Source of the DNA: Stichopus chloronotus | Taxonomy: Eukaryota > Echinodermata > Holothuroidea > Aspidochirotida > Stichopodidae | Reading direction: 5' to 3' | Length of the DNA: 64,000 bases | Assembly (NCBI GenBank): GCA_021234535.1 | Contig: CM037838.1 | Span: 8,929,506-8,993,505, forward strand | In this document: positions 1 to 11,300 of the stretch, piece after piece | How the letters are laid out: the number at the start of each line of letters is the position of its first letter | How positions within the stretch are numbered: position 1 is the stretch's first letter | Program-made: the position numbers and the translations under genes | The notes under the pieces: model-generated | Told to the model about the DNA's origin: nothing | The model's input: the letters and a program-made list of their open reading frames with translations, nothing else | Database searches by the model: none

Positions 1-943
1 CTCTACGCCTCAATTGTAGCAAGTATCTTACGTAGCTGTGACAGGTGTGTATTCAACAATCATTTCTCGTATCAGTGTAAGAATTTGCAGATTCGGCATC
101 TCGAAATTTGCCCAAATTTTACAAACATGACGTAAAATATGATCTGATGAATAAATGGTGCAACAAACGGAAGAACAGAAAGTGAAGTTTTTTAACTCTT
201 AACTTGTAATTAGCAGTCTGTTCTAAATTTCATGACTTTTCCAGGTCTGGGAAGTGAAAATAAACTTTCATGACTTTCAAAGCTATGGTGACCCTGTTAA
301 CTATACTCACCTATGGCCTTTATACAGCATCGCAGAGTATCAGTGACTATTTTTGTGGGAAAAGCAAACGAAGCAAGTCACTATTTCCTAGTCACCCCCC
401 CAAGGAAAAACTGGATTTCTGAAACATCATTGTACAATGCACTGGAAATAAAATAAAAAAGATATCGCAACTTTTTCCCGTCTTAATTCACCTATTCCAG
501 CTACATATTTCTACTGCATAATTCTCCAATGAGATTGGTCTCATATGGAGAATGGAATGGCTGCCTAGACTTTGATACATTTAATTAATTTCACAATTCA
601 TTTTGAAATATGATAATTAATTATGAAAGTCAGAAAGAGTCAGAAAGCAGTGTATTGTAGTCTTGCATATATGTTTTAATTCTTATCAAGGCTAAAAAAA
701 AGTTAGCTTTACATATGAACTTTCTGTTGTCCCGGACAAGCATGACATTTGAGCCTTGGGCTTACTTCAGAGTGATATACAATGCCAAATCTTTCACTAT
801 TGCAGAAAATCAAAGCATTAGTTCTCTAAATTTGCTGGTACCTGCTAACAATAACATACAACTGATGAATGGATGGCAAAGGGAATCTTGCACATGTATA
901 GGAAGGACTAATACAGCTACTGATAGTAGTAAAACTAATTCTG
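1..943. other. Non-coding stretch, no feature seen
   Basis: AT-rich sequence with scattered short A and T runs. The only open frame of note (715-990, plus) is 91 codons. Its end overlaps the palindrome at 944-963, and its amino-acid order shows no domain I recognise. No repeat relation to the rest of the window was noticed. Confidence 0.6.
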
Positions 944-963
944 AGTGTGAACCGGTTCACACT
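944..963. repeat. Perfect 20-bp palindrome centred on AACCGGTT
   Basis: The ten bases AGTGTGAACC at 944-953 are followed directly by their exact reverse complement at 954-963, with no spacer. The core AACCGGTT (950-957) equals the consensus reported for Grainyhead/TFCP2-family factors, which bind as dimers. The palindrome is seen directly; use as a binding site is inference. Confidence 0.7.
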
Positions 964-1542
964 TACCACAGAACATGTAGGAGGTTATGAGGTCACCTTT
1001 GATCAAATAGCTGAAAATGACAGTATCTGCAACACCTTCCGCACTGCCGAGATGTCTACGATTCTTCACGAAAGTCAGTTCTGCCATTTTGATTGGCAAG
1101 TAGAAATGTGATTTAAATTTGATGGCCACATGTGAATCACCTATGCTGCTGTCAAAACAAATGAGGCAATTGTGTGTCATTTGCCTCTAATGGTTCTCAT
1201 TTTTTACCATGTGCAAGAAATGACGTTGTTGTTACCTACAGAAGACCAGTGACCTGGAACCTGCCCACTCAATTACCGATGGAAACCACATAAAGCTGAA
1301 ATATGAGCTGAAACTTTGTCAGTGAAAGTCAAATTCCACAGAACATGTCATTGCCAATACACCAAAACATGCTTAAGCCCCACTATTGCATACATGAATA
1401 TTCAAATCCATTCCCATTGGTCTGTTTGCTTTCTTGACTGCTACGCATTCTTGGAGAGTTGGAATTTTGTAGGGCCAACAAAAATGTCAAGACAATTTTC
1501 ATATTCAAATATCTGGGAGATGAGTGCATAGTTCTCTTTCAG
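964..1542. other. Non-coding stretch, no feature seen
   Basis: Only short open frames of 65-81 codons on either strand. A 7-bp inverted repeat (GAGGCAA...TTGCCTC) lies near 1162-1190. Nothing else could be supported. Confidence 0.5.
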
Positions 1543-1632
1543 ATTTTGTGACAGGTGAACTTGTCTTCTACTTTCTCTTCCATGAAACACTGACGAAGAA
1601 GAAAGACAGCTGACCAGGCACTTGCAAGTACA
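1543..1632 (+). repeat. Dispersed repeat family D, copy 1
   Basis: This segment is clearly similar, in the same orientation, to 35251-35345. Shared blocks in order are TTTGTGACAGGTGA, CTACTTTCTCTTCC, ACACTGAC and ACCAGGC followed by TTGCAA. Substitutions and small gaps separate the blocks. The copies lie 33.7 kb apart, which indicates a dispersed, probably transposed, sequence. No terminal repeats or coding capacity were seen, so the class is unknown. Confidence 0.65.
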
Positions 1633-1723
1633 GCTCATATTCCAGCTTTAATTTTACCCACAGTGTGACTGCAATGATTTGACATTAATGAATAAACATG
1701 ACCTGCAAAACAACACACCTGGT

Positions 1724-1880
1724 CTACACAGAATTTCCATAATGTGCTAAAATCATGTCTTGAGAAAATCCTTTTCTGCATGATAGAACATGAGGTGATA
1801 TCGAGTCATACCATCATGTTGTAGGGTTTGTTCCTTCGATGAAACCTTATCATGTGTGATATCATGTGAGGATTGGCTGA
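1724..1880 (+). repeat. Dispersed repeat family C, copy 1
   Basis: About 157 bp that aligns with 18249-18411 in the same orientation, with roughly 85% identity by eye. Shared blocks include GAATTTCCATAATGTGCT, GATATCGAGTCATACCATC and GTTTGTTCCTTCGATGAAAC. There is an internal imperfect symmetry (TGATATCGAGTCA early, TGTGATATCATGTGA late). No protein-coding capacity is seen. It is probably a fragment of a non-autonomous mobile element. Confidence 0.75.
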
Positions 1881-2827
1881 ACAACGACAGGAAAAGCAGA
1901 CGCGACCTTGAGGCACAATGAAATTTGAGTGCAAGATTTCATTTTTCAAAAAGAATTAATCGTAGGTTACACTTTAACTCTTAATATACCATAAGTTTAT
2001 TTACTGCTGTGCATGGATACAAAACAACGTATCATGCATTAATGTTGAGGCCAAGTTCTACATCCATATTATGTAATAAAATTAGCAATATGATTAATCA
2101 TCTACATGGTGCTTACAATAAAACCTCACCACCCCACCCCCCAAAAAAAATAATATCCAAAGTAAGAAATTTTTCATTGTGAGAGCTGTTATTAATTAAG
2201 AGGTATTTCAAGTTCTTTGTTTGACATCAATACAGCGAATCAACGACTGTCTCTGGTTACATTGTTATCATAAATGATTGGAATATCATTTCAAAGCTTC
2301 AACTGAGAGCTGCACAAATGTAGTTAACTTCAAATGGTTTTTAGCAAACCAACTTCACTACACAATCAGATAGAAAAATAGTTTTGTCAAAATTTTCAAT
2401 CTTTCAAAGAAAGGTCTTCTCATACCTACTTCAAAGATGAATTTTAAGGGAGCATATTGTTTTATTGATACTGTTTTGAAAACAATCGCCTGGATTCTAA
2501 CTGTGGCAGCTATGGTATGTTCAAGTTGCACAACAAATACAGAAATGGGGCTTCCGTTGAATGTACTGAGCGTATAACCAATATTTTCTATAAATACTCT
2601 TGATACACCATTTCCATTTGTACACAGAGACCACCTGAGGCAACAAAACTTTATACAGTGTTCGCTAACCTGTGAGGGATATATGCAGGCCTGAACATTC
2701 AACCTGCAATTTGTTTCATGGTTCTATTTTGGTAGTATAAAGCAAACTTCCAACACATAACAATATTACCGCACATCACATATGAGACTAAACAAGGGTG
2801 TGTCATGTCAGAAAATTTACATTTGAA
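1881..2827. other. Non-coding stretch
   Basis: A minus-strand open frame of 114 codons (2358-2702) is the longest here. It has no motif I recognise, is about the length expected by chance in 64 kb of AT-rich DNA, and has no similar copy elsewhere in the window. No other structure was seen. Confidence 0.5.
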
Positions 2828-2885
2828 TGTAAACAACAACTGGTTGAGAGGCATTCATACTGTAAACATCTATACTCTGTAAACA
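2828..2885 (+). promoter_or_regulatory. Cluster of three TGTAAACA forkhead-type motifs
   Basis: TGTAAACA occurs at 2828-2835, 2861-2868 and 2878-2885. The last two lie in a short direct repeat CTGTAAACATCTA with a 17-bp period. TGTAAACA matches the core consensus of forkhead (FOX) transcription factors. The cluster sits ten bases before a 38-bp perfect palindrome. A regulatory role is inference from motif density only. Confidence 0.4.
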
Positions 2886-2894
2886 TCTACATCT

Positions 2895-2932
2895 ATTCAC
2901 TGCCCATTTGCAGCTGCAAATGGGCAGTGAAT
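2895..2932. repeat. Perfect spacerless 38-bp palindrome
   Basis: Bases 2895-2913 are exactly the reverse complement of 2914-2932, with no spacer and no mismatch. The centre is the E-box CAGCTG (2911-2916). It is flanked symmetrically by inverted TGCAAAT, seven of eight bases of the octamer motif ATGCAAAT. The symmetry stops sharply at both ends. It could extrude as a cruciform, be a dimeric factor site, or be the residue of an inverted duplication. It does not look like a microRNA precursor because there is no loop. Confidence 0.85.
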
Positions 2933-3348
2933 TTTTAATGGTTTCTTCCTAGCATACATGTTAATACATAAGCTAACGCAAAAGCTCACAGTTAATTTGT
3001 CAAAACACATTTCTTCTCAAATTCTCCAGCAACTTGGAGTTGCAAACATACTGACAAAAGGTCTGGTGGCTGGGTGAATGTCAAATGGCTATACATCAGC
3101 GACTTTCGTTCAGAGACCATTCATGATTCTCACTTCCTCACCGCTGATACGATCCATAAACAAATGCGAAATCATGAGAGTGGAGTTTTATTTCTTTAAT
3201 GTACAGAAGTACAACTGTGACAGCCAGTCAAGCTTCCTAAAGCACAGACAAACAAGGAGTTTTGTTTCATTTTCATTTATTTTGAAAACAGATACACAAG
3301 AGGAAAGCAAAACACACTAAAGGGCATATAAATTAATTGTCCACATAA

Positions 3349-3537
3349 CGTATTAATACAGAGCACAAGCACGGAACATCCTGCGAGGCAGTACACTTTG
3401 TTGATGATCGAGGAAACTCATTCCCACTTGGTCGACAGCATACACTAAATATTGCTCTATGCCAAAACAAAGAGTCTGACCCACAGCAAAATGTTGTACT
3501 GCATCGTGCAGGCCTGTGCATTACTCTAATGGGCTGA
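3349..3537 (+). other. Open frame without start codon, possible relic exon
   Basis: After a stop at 3346-3348 the plus strand stays open for 62 codons to TGA at 3535-3537. Protein-like runs include CEAVHFVDDRGNSFPLG and NIALCQNKESDPQQN, with mixed charged and polar residues unlike the hydrophobic runs typical of random AT-rich frames. An AG at 3359-3362 could be a splice acceptor. I do not recognise a family, there is no upstream ATG, and a minus-strand frame of 89 codons overlaps it. It is most likely chance or an eroded transposon or pseudogene piece. Confidence 0.15.
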
Positions 3538-3904
3538 ACAGTACTGTTCAACATATACACAGTAATGTAGTTCCATGTGTGTATATATAGTATGTACTGC
3601 ACTGCAATTCAATGTGTGATTGTGGGAGTCTACATGACCCAACCGATCGCCAGCGATTAATTATGCCTAACATTCTTTAGGGTGTCATTACTGGGAGCCA
3701 GCTTATGGAAAGCACATCATGAAACAGATTTTCCTATTCACTATTTCAGTCGAAGGGCTCCCAGATGACCTTGGAGTCCTCAGCTGCTTAAGCCCCTATT
3801 AACTCAAACATGAAGATCTTACAGAGCCATCCAATCCTGGCATCCAGCCAATATATCCCTTTTTAATTATTTCCTCCCTTTATCACTTAGCCATACAAGG
3901 ACAC

Positions 3905-3965
3905 TGGGTTATCATCTACCCCGATTAATCAGGATTGTCCATTTTTTTAAAGAAAAGTGAGGATC
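3905..3965 (-). repeat. Dispersed repeat family E, inverted copy
   Basis: Read on the minus strand, this segment matches 8271-8325 on the plus strand. Shared blocks are TCACTTT, GGACAATCCTGATTAAT and AGATGRTAACCCA, in the same order with one short gap. The two copies are about 4.4 kb apart in opposite orientation. Similarity fades on the far side (3966-4080) into a T-rich stretch. Class unknown. Confidence 0.65.
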
Positions 3966-4892
3966 CCAACCGGTAGTAGAAATGGTCCCAATTTTCCTCG
4001 ACATAACCCGGATGTTTTTACTCTGTGTGCACGTTTTTTTTTGTTTTTTTTTTTGCGAGGGGCAAAAATAATTCATTTGATTTAGTACCATATCAGAATC
4101 ACAAATTGAGCAATTCTCTTCAGCAAATGGCCTACATAGGTGCCTCCCCAACATCAGTCTCCAAAGTTATGTTCCACTTTCAGCTTAGAGAAACATGATA
4201 ACCTTACATAAGGATTACTACTTACAGGTACAATGGGCGTCATATCATGAGGGTGCTTTAAAGGGTATAAGCAGTGATTTTGAAAAATCATCAGAGTGTT
4301 GTAATTCCCTTTTCATTTACCCTACGAGTATTTTTCATGGCGTCGCCGAATATCAGTTCTCCATAAGCAAGCTGTTATGCTGCAAAATTAAGCAATCCAG
4401 TGACAAAAATGTCATGACATAATGAAAAAGAGCCATTCATGAATAAGCATAGGGGGGTATACTAATTCAATTTGGGATGACTGCACTTTCCCTCTAATGT
4501 ATAAATTGTAAAGAGAGAGACTCACTTAATTTCAAGTGGTAAGTTGCTGCTTGAGGTGAAACTATCATACAACTCTTGTCTACAAAAATGTTACCTGTAT
4601 GATTTTGTGGGAGGACTAATCAGCAAATTCTATGATTTACAACATGTATATGATCTCAACATGAACTTTGACCTTGAATGGCAAAATGATACGCTCTGCA
4701 TAAATGAAGAGATGAGAACAAAACCTGTTGCAGAAACTTGGACTGAAACAGCCCTGCCATGAAGAATCAGGCACTGAATAGTAAAAAAAAGCAAGGGATT
4801 GACAGCTGGAGAAGCAAAAAACCAAAGGCAATCTCATGAACTTACAGGCAACATTTGTTGTCACAGGAGTTAACGTAACATGCAGTAAATAG
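3966..4892. other. Non-coding stretch with T-rich tract
   Basis: Contains an almost uninterrupted T run near 4034-4054. Several overlapping open frames of 72-80 codons on both strands between 4195 and 4864 show no recognisable motif. Confidence 0.5.
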
Positions 4893-5280
4893 CAGATATG
4901 TTAGGCTATTATATGAAATCATGTTTCAACTACATGACAACAATTTTCAATTTGTATCTACTGACCATGTGGCACCACAACACATAAATAACCAGCTAAC
5001 AATAAAATATGACAAAACTGAAGAAATAAAATTTACACAATCATAAACTGAGCACTATCACTGTTGCTATACTTACATAAAGCAAAGCAGAATTGTTAGG
5101 CTATTATATGAAATCATGTTTCAACTGCAAAACAACAATTTCAATTTGCAACAACTCACGTTACACCACAACACGTAAATAACCAGCTAACAGTAAAATA
5201 TGACAAAACAAAAAAATTATAATGTATACAATCAAACACCGTCTCACTATCAGTGTGGCCATATTAAGATAAGGCCCTGA
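4893..5280 (+). repeat. 195-bp tandem duplication (two units)
   Basis: The block beginning TGTTAGGCTATTATATGAAA at 4899 recurs at 5094, giving a period of 195 bp. The units share long runs (AAATCATGTTTCAACT, AAATAACCAGCTAAC, AAAATATGACAAAAC) but differ by many substitutions and small gaps, so the duplication is not recent. Neither unit has coding capacity. A third unit was not found on either side. Confidence 0.8.
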
Positions 5281-5946
5281 CATTGCCATCAAATTTCATT
5301 CATTTCCATCTTTCCCCTCCTCCTCTCCCTTTCAAGGGAAAAATCTATCAAAGTACCCTGCTTTTGACCAAAAATTAGCCTGCGCAAGGAACGTGTATTA
5401 CTCACGCAGCAGCTCAGGCTGTATGAATTCCTAATACCAACATCTGTGAACTATCATTTGAATTCCGAATGAATGAGCGTACAGACTGTAAGCTATTAAA
5501 ATTCATGTCTGCCGATGTAATCAATTACACTCAGCAGCTCTCAACACTTCTTTTCCTTAGGCTATGATAATTCATGCTCTTTTGAGCGAATCATGAGACA
5601 TTAAGAAAGACTCATCAATATTGAGACCTTGGATCTTAGATGACACAAATCTCTAAGCATTCGCAGGTGTTTAGGTTTGTAGGCCTACGTTACACGGCTG
5701 TACATACCAACACCTGCTTGGAGCCAAAAGCATGAGGATTGAATGTAAAGCAGAGTTCATAATGCTATCCTAACTTCACAGTCTGGTGGAACAAGAAAGT
5801 CAAAGGACTTTGTGATTCCTTGCCAATTGTCATGAAGAACACAGTACATGTACATACCAATTTTAAAATTCAAACACCTTATCCTTCTAGAGACAGTATG
5901 CCTGCACTAAGCTTGTTTGATCACTGTGTGTATTAAGCAGTTATGT
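5281..5946. other. Non-coding stretch
   Basis: Pyrimidine-rich patch near 5308-5332 followed by a short inverted CCCTTTCAAGGG-type symmetry. One TAGGCCTA octamer occurs at 5680-5687. No gene-like frame was seen. Confidence 0.5.
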
Positions 5947-6105
5947 ACGTTTTTGCAATTTGACTTCTGGTAACCTCAAATGAAATTTGACCACCACCAA
6001 AATCATTGGGAATCATCTACTAACTATGACCAACCCACACACTCAGTATGAAATTAGTCAAGATTATGCTTCTTGAAATACCAGGTTTACAAGTTTTTGA
6101 TAGTT

Positions 6106-6138
6106 TGACCTCTGGTGACCTCAAATGACCTTTGACCT
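6106..6138 (-). promoter_or_regulatory. Four phased TGACCT half-sites (DR4-DR4-DR1)
   Basis: Exact TGACCT occurs at 6106-6111, 6116-6121, 6126-6131 and 6133-6138, with spacers of 4, 4 and 1 base. On the minus strand this reads as AGGTCA direct repeats. The one-base spacing (AGGTCA-A-AGGTCA) is the consensus DR1 element bound by HNF4, COUP-TF and RXR-type receptors. Spacing of 4 is the thyroid/LXR-type DR4. The motif match is exact; in vivo binding is inference. Confidence 0.55.
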
Positions 6139-6265
6139 GCACCAAAAATAGTTGAGATAGTCTACTTAATATGATGAACCCACACACATAGTATGCATCA
6201 GCCAAGGCCATGCTTCTTGAGATAAAGTGTTTATGTACTGTAGTGTTTACATGGGTTTAACAATT

Positions 6266-6298
6266 TGACCTCTGGTGATCTTAAATGACCTTTGACCT
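6266..6298 (-). promoter_or_regulatory. Second phased half-site block (DR4-DR4-DR1, one mismatch)
   Basis: Half-sites at 6266-6271 (TGACCT), 6276-6281 (TGATCT), 6286-6291 (TGACCT) and 6293-6298 (TGACCT) keep the same 4-4-1 spacing as the block 160 bp upstream. The DR1 pair is again a perfect AGGTCA-A-AGGTCA on the minus strand. The equivalent block in the first unit (5961-5993) has lost most matches. Confidence 0.5.
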
Positions 6299-6400
6299 CC
6301 ACAAAAAACAATAGGGATCATCTACTCCATATAATCAAGCCACACACCAAGTACGAGATTAGTAAAGGTTTCCCTCCTTGAGATACTGTGTTTACAAGCA

Positions 6401-8270
6401 AGGTCTCACATCACATACACATGCACACACGACATCACCATCGCATGGATTCCTTTTCCCTTCGGCAAGAATAAAAAATTCATTGGCAGGTGACTGAGTA
6501 CGACTAAAATATATATTAACACATATGAATGTCCAGTGATCAAACAGATTTGCTCTGACACAAAAACGAATGCAGTTCTATAGCCATCGATGCAAATGTG
6601 TTTTAACAAAGACATTGTGGGTTGGTCCATTTAATTTTGCTGGGAGAAGGGGATGAGACCCAGCAGACATTGATTGTAGCAATGAATGCTATCTTGTAGT
6701 AATTATTTATCCTCAAGGTCGATTACAGGAAGAATGTTCCTCCATGGCCTGGTTGCACTATCATGTGCAGCAATGGAACAGTCCTAACGTTAATCTCCAA
6801 CAAACTACCATTTTTAGGTTTCGAGTGATCCCAAAAGCTGACTCAAAATCTTTGCTTCACAGTTGTTTCATTATTGGTATTATCATGTTTGAATCATACC
6901 TTGTTCCTCTTTGTTCTTCCAGATTCATAGTCTTTGTTTTATTGTCTGGTCTTTGTCTTTTCTTTTTGGGCTGGCAGAGGGGGGACTGAGGAGGAAAGGT
7001 GCTGTCCATTACAACAAATTGTTTGTTAATAACTTGGGAACAGAAAGTAATATTGCTACTAAGATGTTGTGGTAGACCACCACTGGGTTAGTTGACCCAC
7101 TGTGTGACTGTTATTTTGTAAGTTTGCCAGACATTCTAACAAAAATAAGTTCCATGCAATCATCCTCTTAAAATAGGAGATAAAAGTGCACAGTTCAGAG
7201 ACTTTGAGGTTAAATTTAAAGACACATTTTACAGCCAGAATTCGGGGAAAAAAAATTGCAAAGTTAACAAAAACACAACAATTTACAATTCAAAGTTTCG
7301 CTAATGTGCTATCAAAGCGCAGAAATATTCAGTTTAAAGAAACAACAGTAGATACGTTAATGCTGACCTAAAAAATGAAGATCACAGTGTTAAAAAACAG
7401 AAGAGTTCTTGTACCCATTGTATGAAAGTACTCACTACGTAAGAAGTTCAACTGAATTGACATGTTGTGATTATGAGCTAGTTTGTCATATTCACAGGCA
7501 CATTAAGCAACACACACATTCATGCAAACTCTTCCAGCACAATTAGGTGATTGCCGCCTTTGACAAGTATAACCAAACTGAGTTGTCAAGAAAAAGAATA
7601 TAGCGACTCCCTTTGGTAGGGATGCAAAAGCTTAGTAGGGAGAAAAAGTAAACGGAGGTACATCATAATACGTTCAAAGAACCAAAAATATCTCAATCCT
7701 TACTTTCAGCAAGCTTTCAAGAGAAATAAAGAAAGGACTTTAACAGAGTTGCATGTTCAGTGGATGTCTGTCAGTGCTAATGCAGCAGAGAAGTTTCATA
7801 TATAGCTTCAAGGTTTATGAACAAAATGCACAAACAGGAAACAAAATACAACTGTTCAATAATGTAAAGCTTGGGCAACGTTTAAAGATCAAACTTCTTC
7901 CTGACACGTTCTGTACAAACAACCATCACTGAAGGCTTGCAGCATGTCTATGAGATTATTGAAGCCAGAAGGTAAACGTACCCAACAATAACTCCCTGTA
8001 ATGTCACGGCAGTAAGGTTCTCCATAATTCTTTCAGCTGGAAGTGGGATAAACTTTTGGAGGCTGATCTTATCATCTGGAGAGAGGTTCCACTTTGCTAA
8101 TTTCCTCAAAAATTTAGGCACCTAATGTAGGCCATGTCCGTGAAGGTTAGGAAGTGCTCAGTTTGCAATGCTGATAAGGATGAATTTTTACTTAAAAAAA
8201 AAAAACATCCATTCAGAAAATAACAGGTAAAAGTGAATTCGTTTTCAAGGAATCAGGAATATTTTTCAGG
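6401..8270. other. Non-coding stretch, no feature seen
   Basis: Open frames here are 61-81 codons and lack recognisable motifs. The frame at 6744-6989 is hydrophobic and typical of chance translation of T-rich DNA. No repeat of any other part of the window was noticed before 8271. Confidence 0.5.
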
Positions 8271-8325
8271 ACGTTCACTTTCCTTAAAAGGGACAATCCT
8301 GATTAATTGGGACAGATGGTAACCC
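8271..8325 (+). repeat. Dispersed repeat family E, forward copy
   Basis: Inverted partner of 3905-3965. The core GGGACAATCCTGATTAATTG is followed by GGACAGATGGTAACCCA. The match ends abruptly near 8330. Confidence 0.65.
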
Positions 8326-11300
8326 AACTAACTACAGGCCTGCTGGAAGCCTTAAGTATTGCATATTTGGATCACAGGTTAACACAATTCCATCACACTA
8401 TACAAACTTGTAGCTACTGTAAGCTGTGTGTTCCCCTCTGCTACTCTAGGTTGATTTGATGATGCTACTTTCACACAGCTTAAATACAATATAAGCACAC
8501 TCAAGCAGCCCACAGGGCACTCATCAAACTTCCAAAGACCGTACAGTAGACATAATAACAACAAACCAGCTATAAAATCGCCAGTATCAACGACAAACAA
8601 AAAAATTAGAGAACAGCAATATGGAGATAACTACAATATGAAAGATGACTAATGGAAAATGTGAAGGCCGTGTTAATTCCCCAAACTCCCAGGACCGTAT
8701 GTTTAATTAATACCCGTGAAACAGAGCTAACAAAAAATTTGAATAAAACATGATGAAGATACTGCTAGCACAGAAATGACAGCCATACAAAATGTGCTGT
8801 TGAAACTGAACACAATGTGTAAAGCAAGACAAGGAACCTTCAGAACCTATGAGCTCAAAGTTCAAAGGGTGTTTTTTTTCTTTTCATACTCCTGACAGCT
8901 GAATCATGGGTGATCCATCCATTGCACTGTAATTTGTTTTTTTGCGTCCAACAATGAATGAATTGAGTTTTTTCTGCCTCATAATGATAGAATGGGCCTT
9001 AACATTGACCTACATCACGTGTACACTGTGCAGCTCTATGCACACTAATGCTAACGTATTGTTAATTTAAAAAAATATGGAATAACATGGCTGTGGATGA
9101 GCACTTTGCACGGTGACATGCTGCATTTACGTATAAACAACTGTGGAAAGTGTACGTGGTTGGAGTATTAATGTAAACCGTTACTAGATCACAACATAAC
9201 ATCTTGCAGCATACAGTACTGTACATATATGCATCAGTCAGTGTACTGGCAAACACATACAATGGAATGGAAACCACATTATGTCACCCTTCATGGAATC
9301 ACACACATGGCCCTGCAGCACCATGGTTATCAAGCAATTTTTAATGATAAAAAAAAGCATAAACGTGTTACAACAATCACAACAGACTCCATTATCTAAA
9401 ATTATACTGGACTATCACTCCAGAGGCCAGAGAACGGTTTTAAAGAATTTTTCGTCTATCTGACCATGGTTTAAAAAGAAAAATACAAAAAGTAGCGATG
9501 CAAAAAGTTAAATATTAAGCACACGCACTGAGATTTTGTCTGACATGCTCTAGGAAAACTCTCAATGTTTTAGTGTAATTCTCAAGGTGAGTCACAAACC
9601 ACTGTCAACATAAGCAGGATTATTGGACTATTGAAATGGTTTCAATTTTGGCTGGTTTCATTGAAGATCTGACTGCCTGAGATGACAGTTGAGCATCGCA
9701 TGAGCAATCCCCTTTTTTTGTTCAAGTGAAGTGTATCTTTGGTGAAATGAAACAGTTCGATTCACAACAAGAATTCTGATGAAACCACATCGAAATGAAG
9801 TTGTTGAGCTTGAGCTCCACTGGGTGATGCACAACTAAGACACCATGTGGATGACCTAGCTGTGATGCCATTTTGCAAAAATATGCCAACTTTTGACACA
9901 TGAAAATTCTCCATGTTACCATTTAAACTGAAAACTAAAAAAGACCAGACTGGTATCTATGTAATTACTTTTACATTAAGCAAAGAGAAAACTATTATTT
10001 TCTCCAGCTATACACATTTGTTAAAAAACGATCATCACTGACTGTGCTTACAGTTCATGTCCTATTAATGTAAAACATTTGTAAGTTTTAAGCATCCAAT
10101 CAGTGTAGATACTTCAGGAAAGAGGTTCAAAAATGATGAAACAGTGGAAAAATATGTCTATAGATGATAAAAATGTGAGGACACAAAAGTGGGACAGTGG
10201 GATATGTGATTCTTTCTTGAAATATCTTATTCAGTAGATGCTAAATATTTTATACTTGAACGTCACACTAACGTGTAAATCAATGTGTCTGTGAGATGAC
10301 TATGTGATGTTTGCCACGATACCGTAGTTGATCTGGAATGTTATGTTTATCGTTTTGAAGACATTAAAGTCACCAAAACTAAATACATACCAACTGCATA
10401 TTCAGTAGAAAGTAATTAGTCCCAATTGACTATTTCATTTTGCTCTTAGTGCAAGTTGCGATGATACAATTGCAGGTTACTGACCTTCACATTGTGCAGT
10501 ACCTGACCATGCAAAGTACCAAATTTAAGTTACAAAGACACCGTTTCAACCCCTTTTGGTGTCTTCGTAACTACAGTAAGATAACATTTACCATTTGCAC
10601 TACCTCATCAGCCAACCTAGGTCAAAGAAGTCTATGTTTACATTTCAGTCTAATATACAAACAAAGTCACATTAAATTACAGTACATTATTGAACTGTAA
10701 TTTGTACATAACTTTGTTTTCGTGCATTATTTCCTGTCCAGTAACTAACGTAATACTTTACTTTAACAAAGACTACAAAAGTATAATTTAGCGAATTACA
10801 CTGTAGACATACACAACTGGCATAATTGTCTCACAGTTATCTTAAGTCAGAATTTTCAAGAGACATGTTCATGTTTTATGGGAACCAAATTCAATACAGT
10901 CCTATTCTTATGGCCCAGTATTGTGTCCTTTTATTCATCAACTTGTTTCTTATCCATTCAAATCTATTCTTGCTTGCAAACCAATGTGAAACAAGAAAAA
11001 AAAATTTTTTTTACGGTACAAAAAAAAAGGAAGAAAGATCACCTGCTAAGTGTTTTCAATAAACATCAAGGAATGCAATGACAGAATAATTTAAGCAATC
11101 AGCAAAACTTCAATGCAATTGATGTTCAAAGACTGAATCCTTCAAGTACCAGCAACAAACACTTCAGTACATACAACAAGTTGAAGGTATTCCATGGAAA
11201 GCCATATCTGTCAATAATCAATCAATTTTTACAAACTGTAAAAAAAGGGCAATATTTCAAAAAAATTATAGAAAAAAAAACATTGAAAAATTTCCCATCT

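Larger units (their letters stand above)
5947..6400 (+). repeat. Three-unit degenerate tandem repeat with nuclear-receptor half-sites
   Basis: Three successive units share the order TTTGACCTCTGG, TGACCTCAAATGACC, CACCAAAAA, ATCATCTACT, CCACACAC, GTATG and CTTCTTGAGATA...GTTTAC. Equivalent points fall at 5961, 6106 and 6266, giving periods of 145 and 160 bp. The first unit is the most eroded. I recall repeats of this general appearance in several marine invertebrate genomes, but this has not been searched. Units 2 and 3 contain phased TGACCT half-sites, listed separately. Confidence 0.85.
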
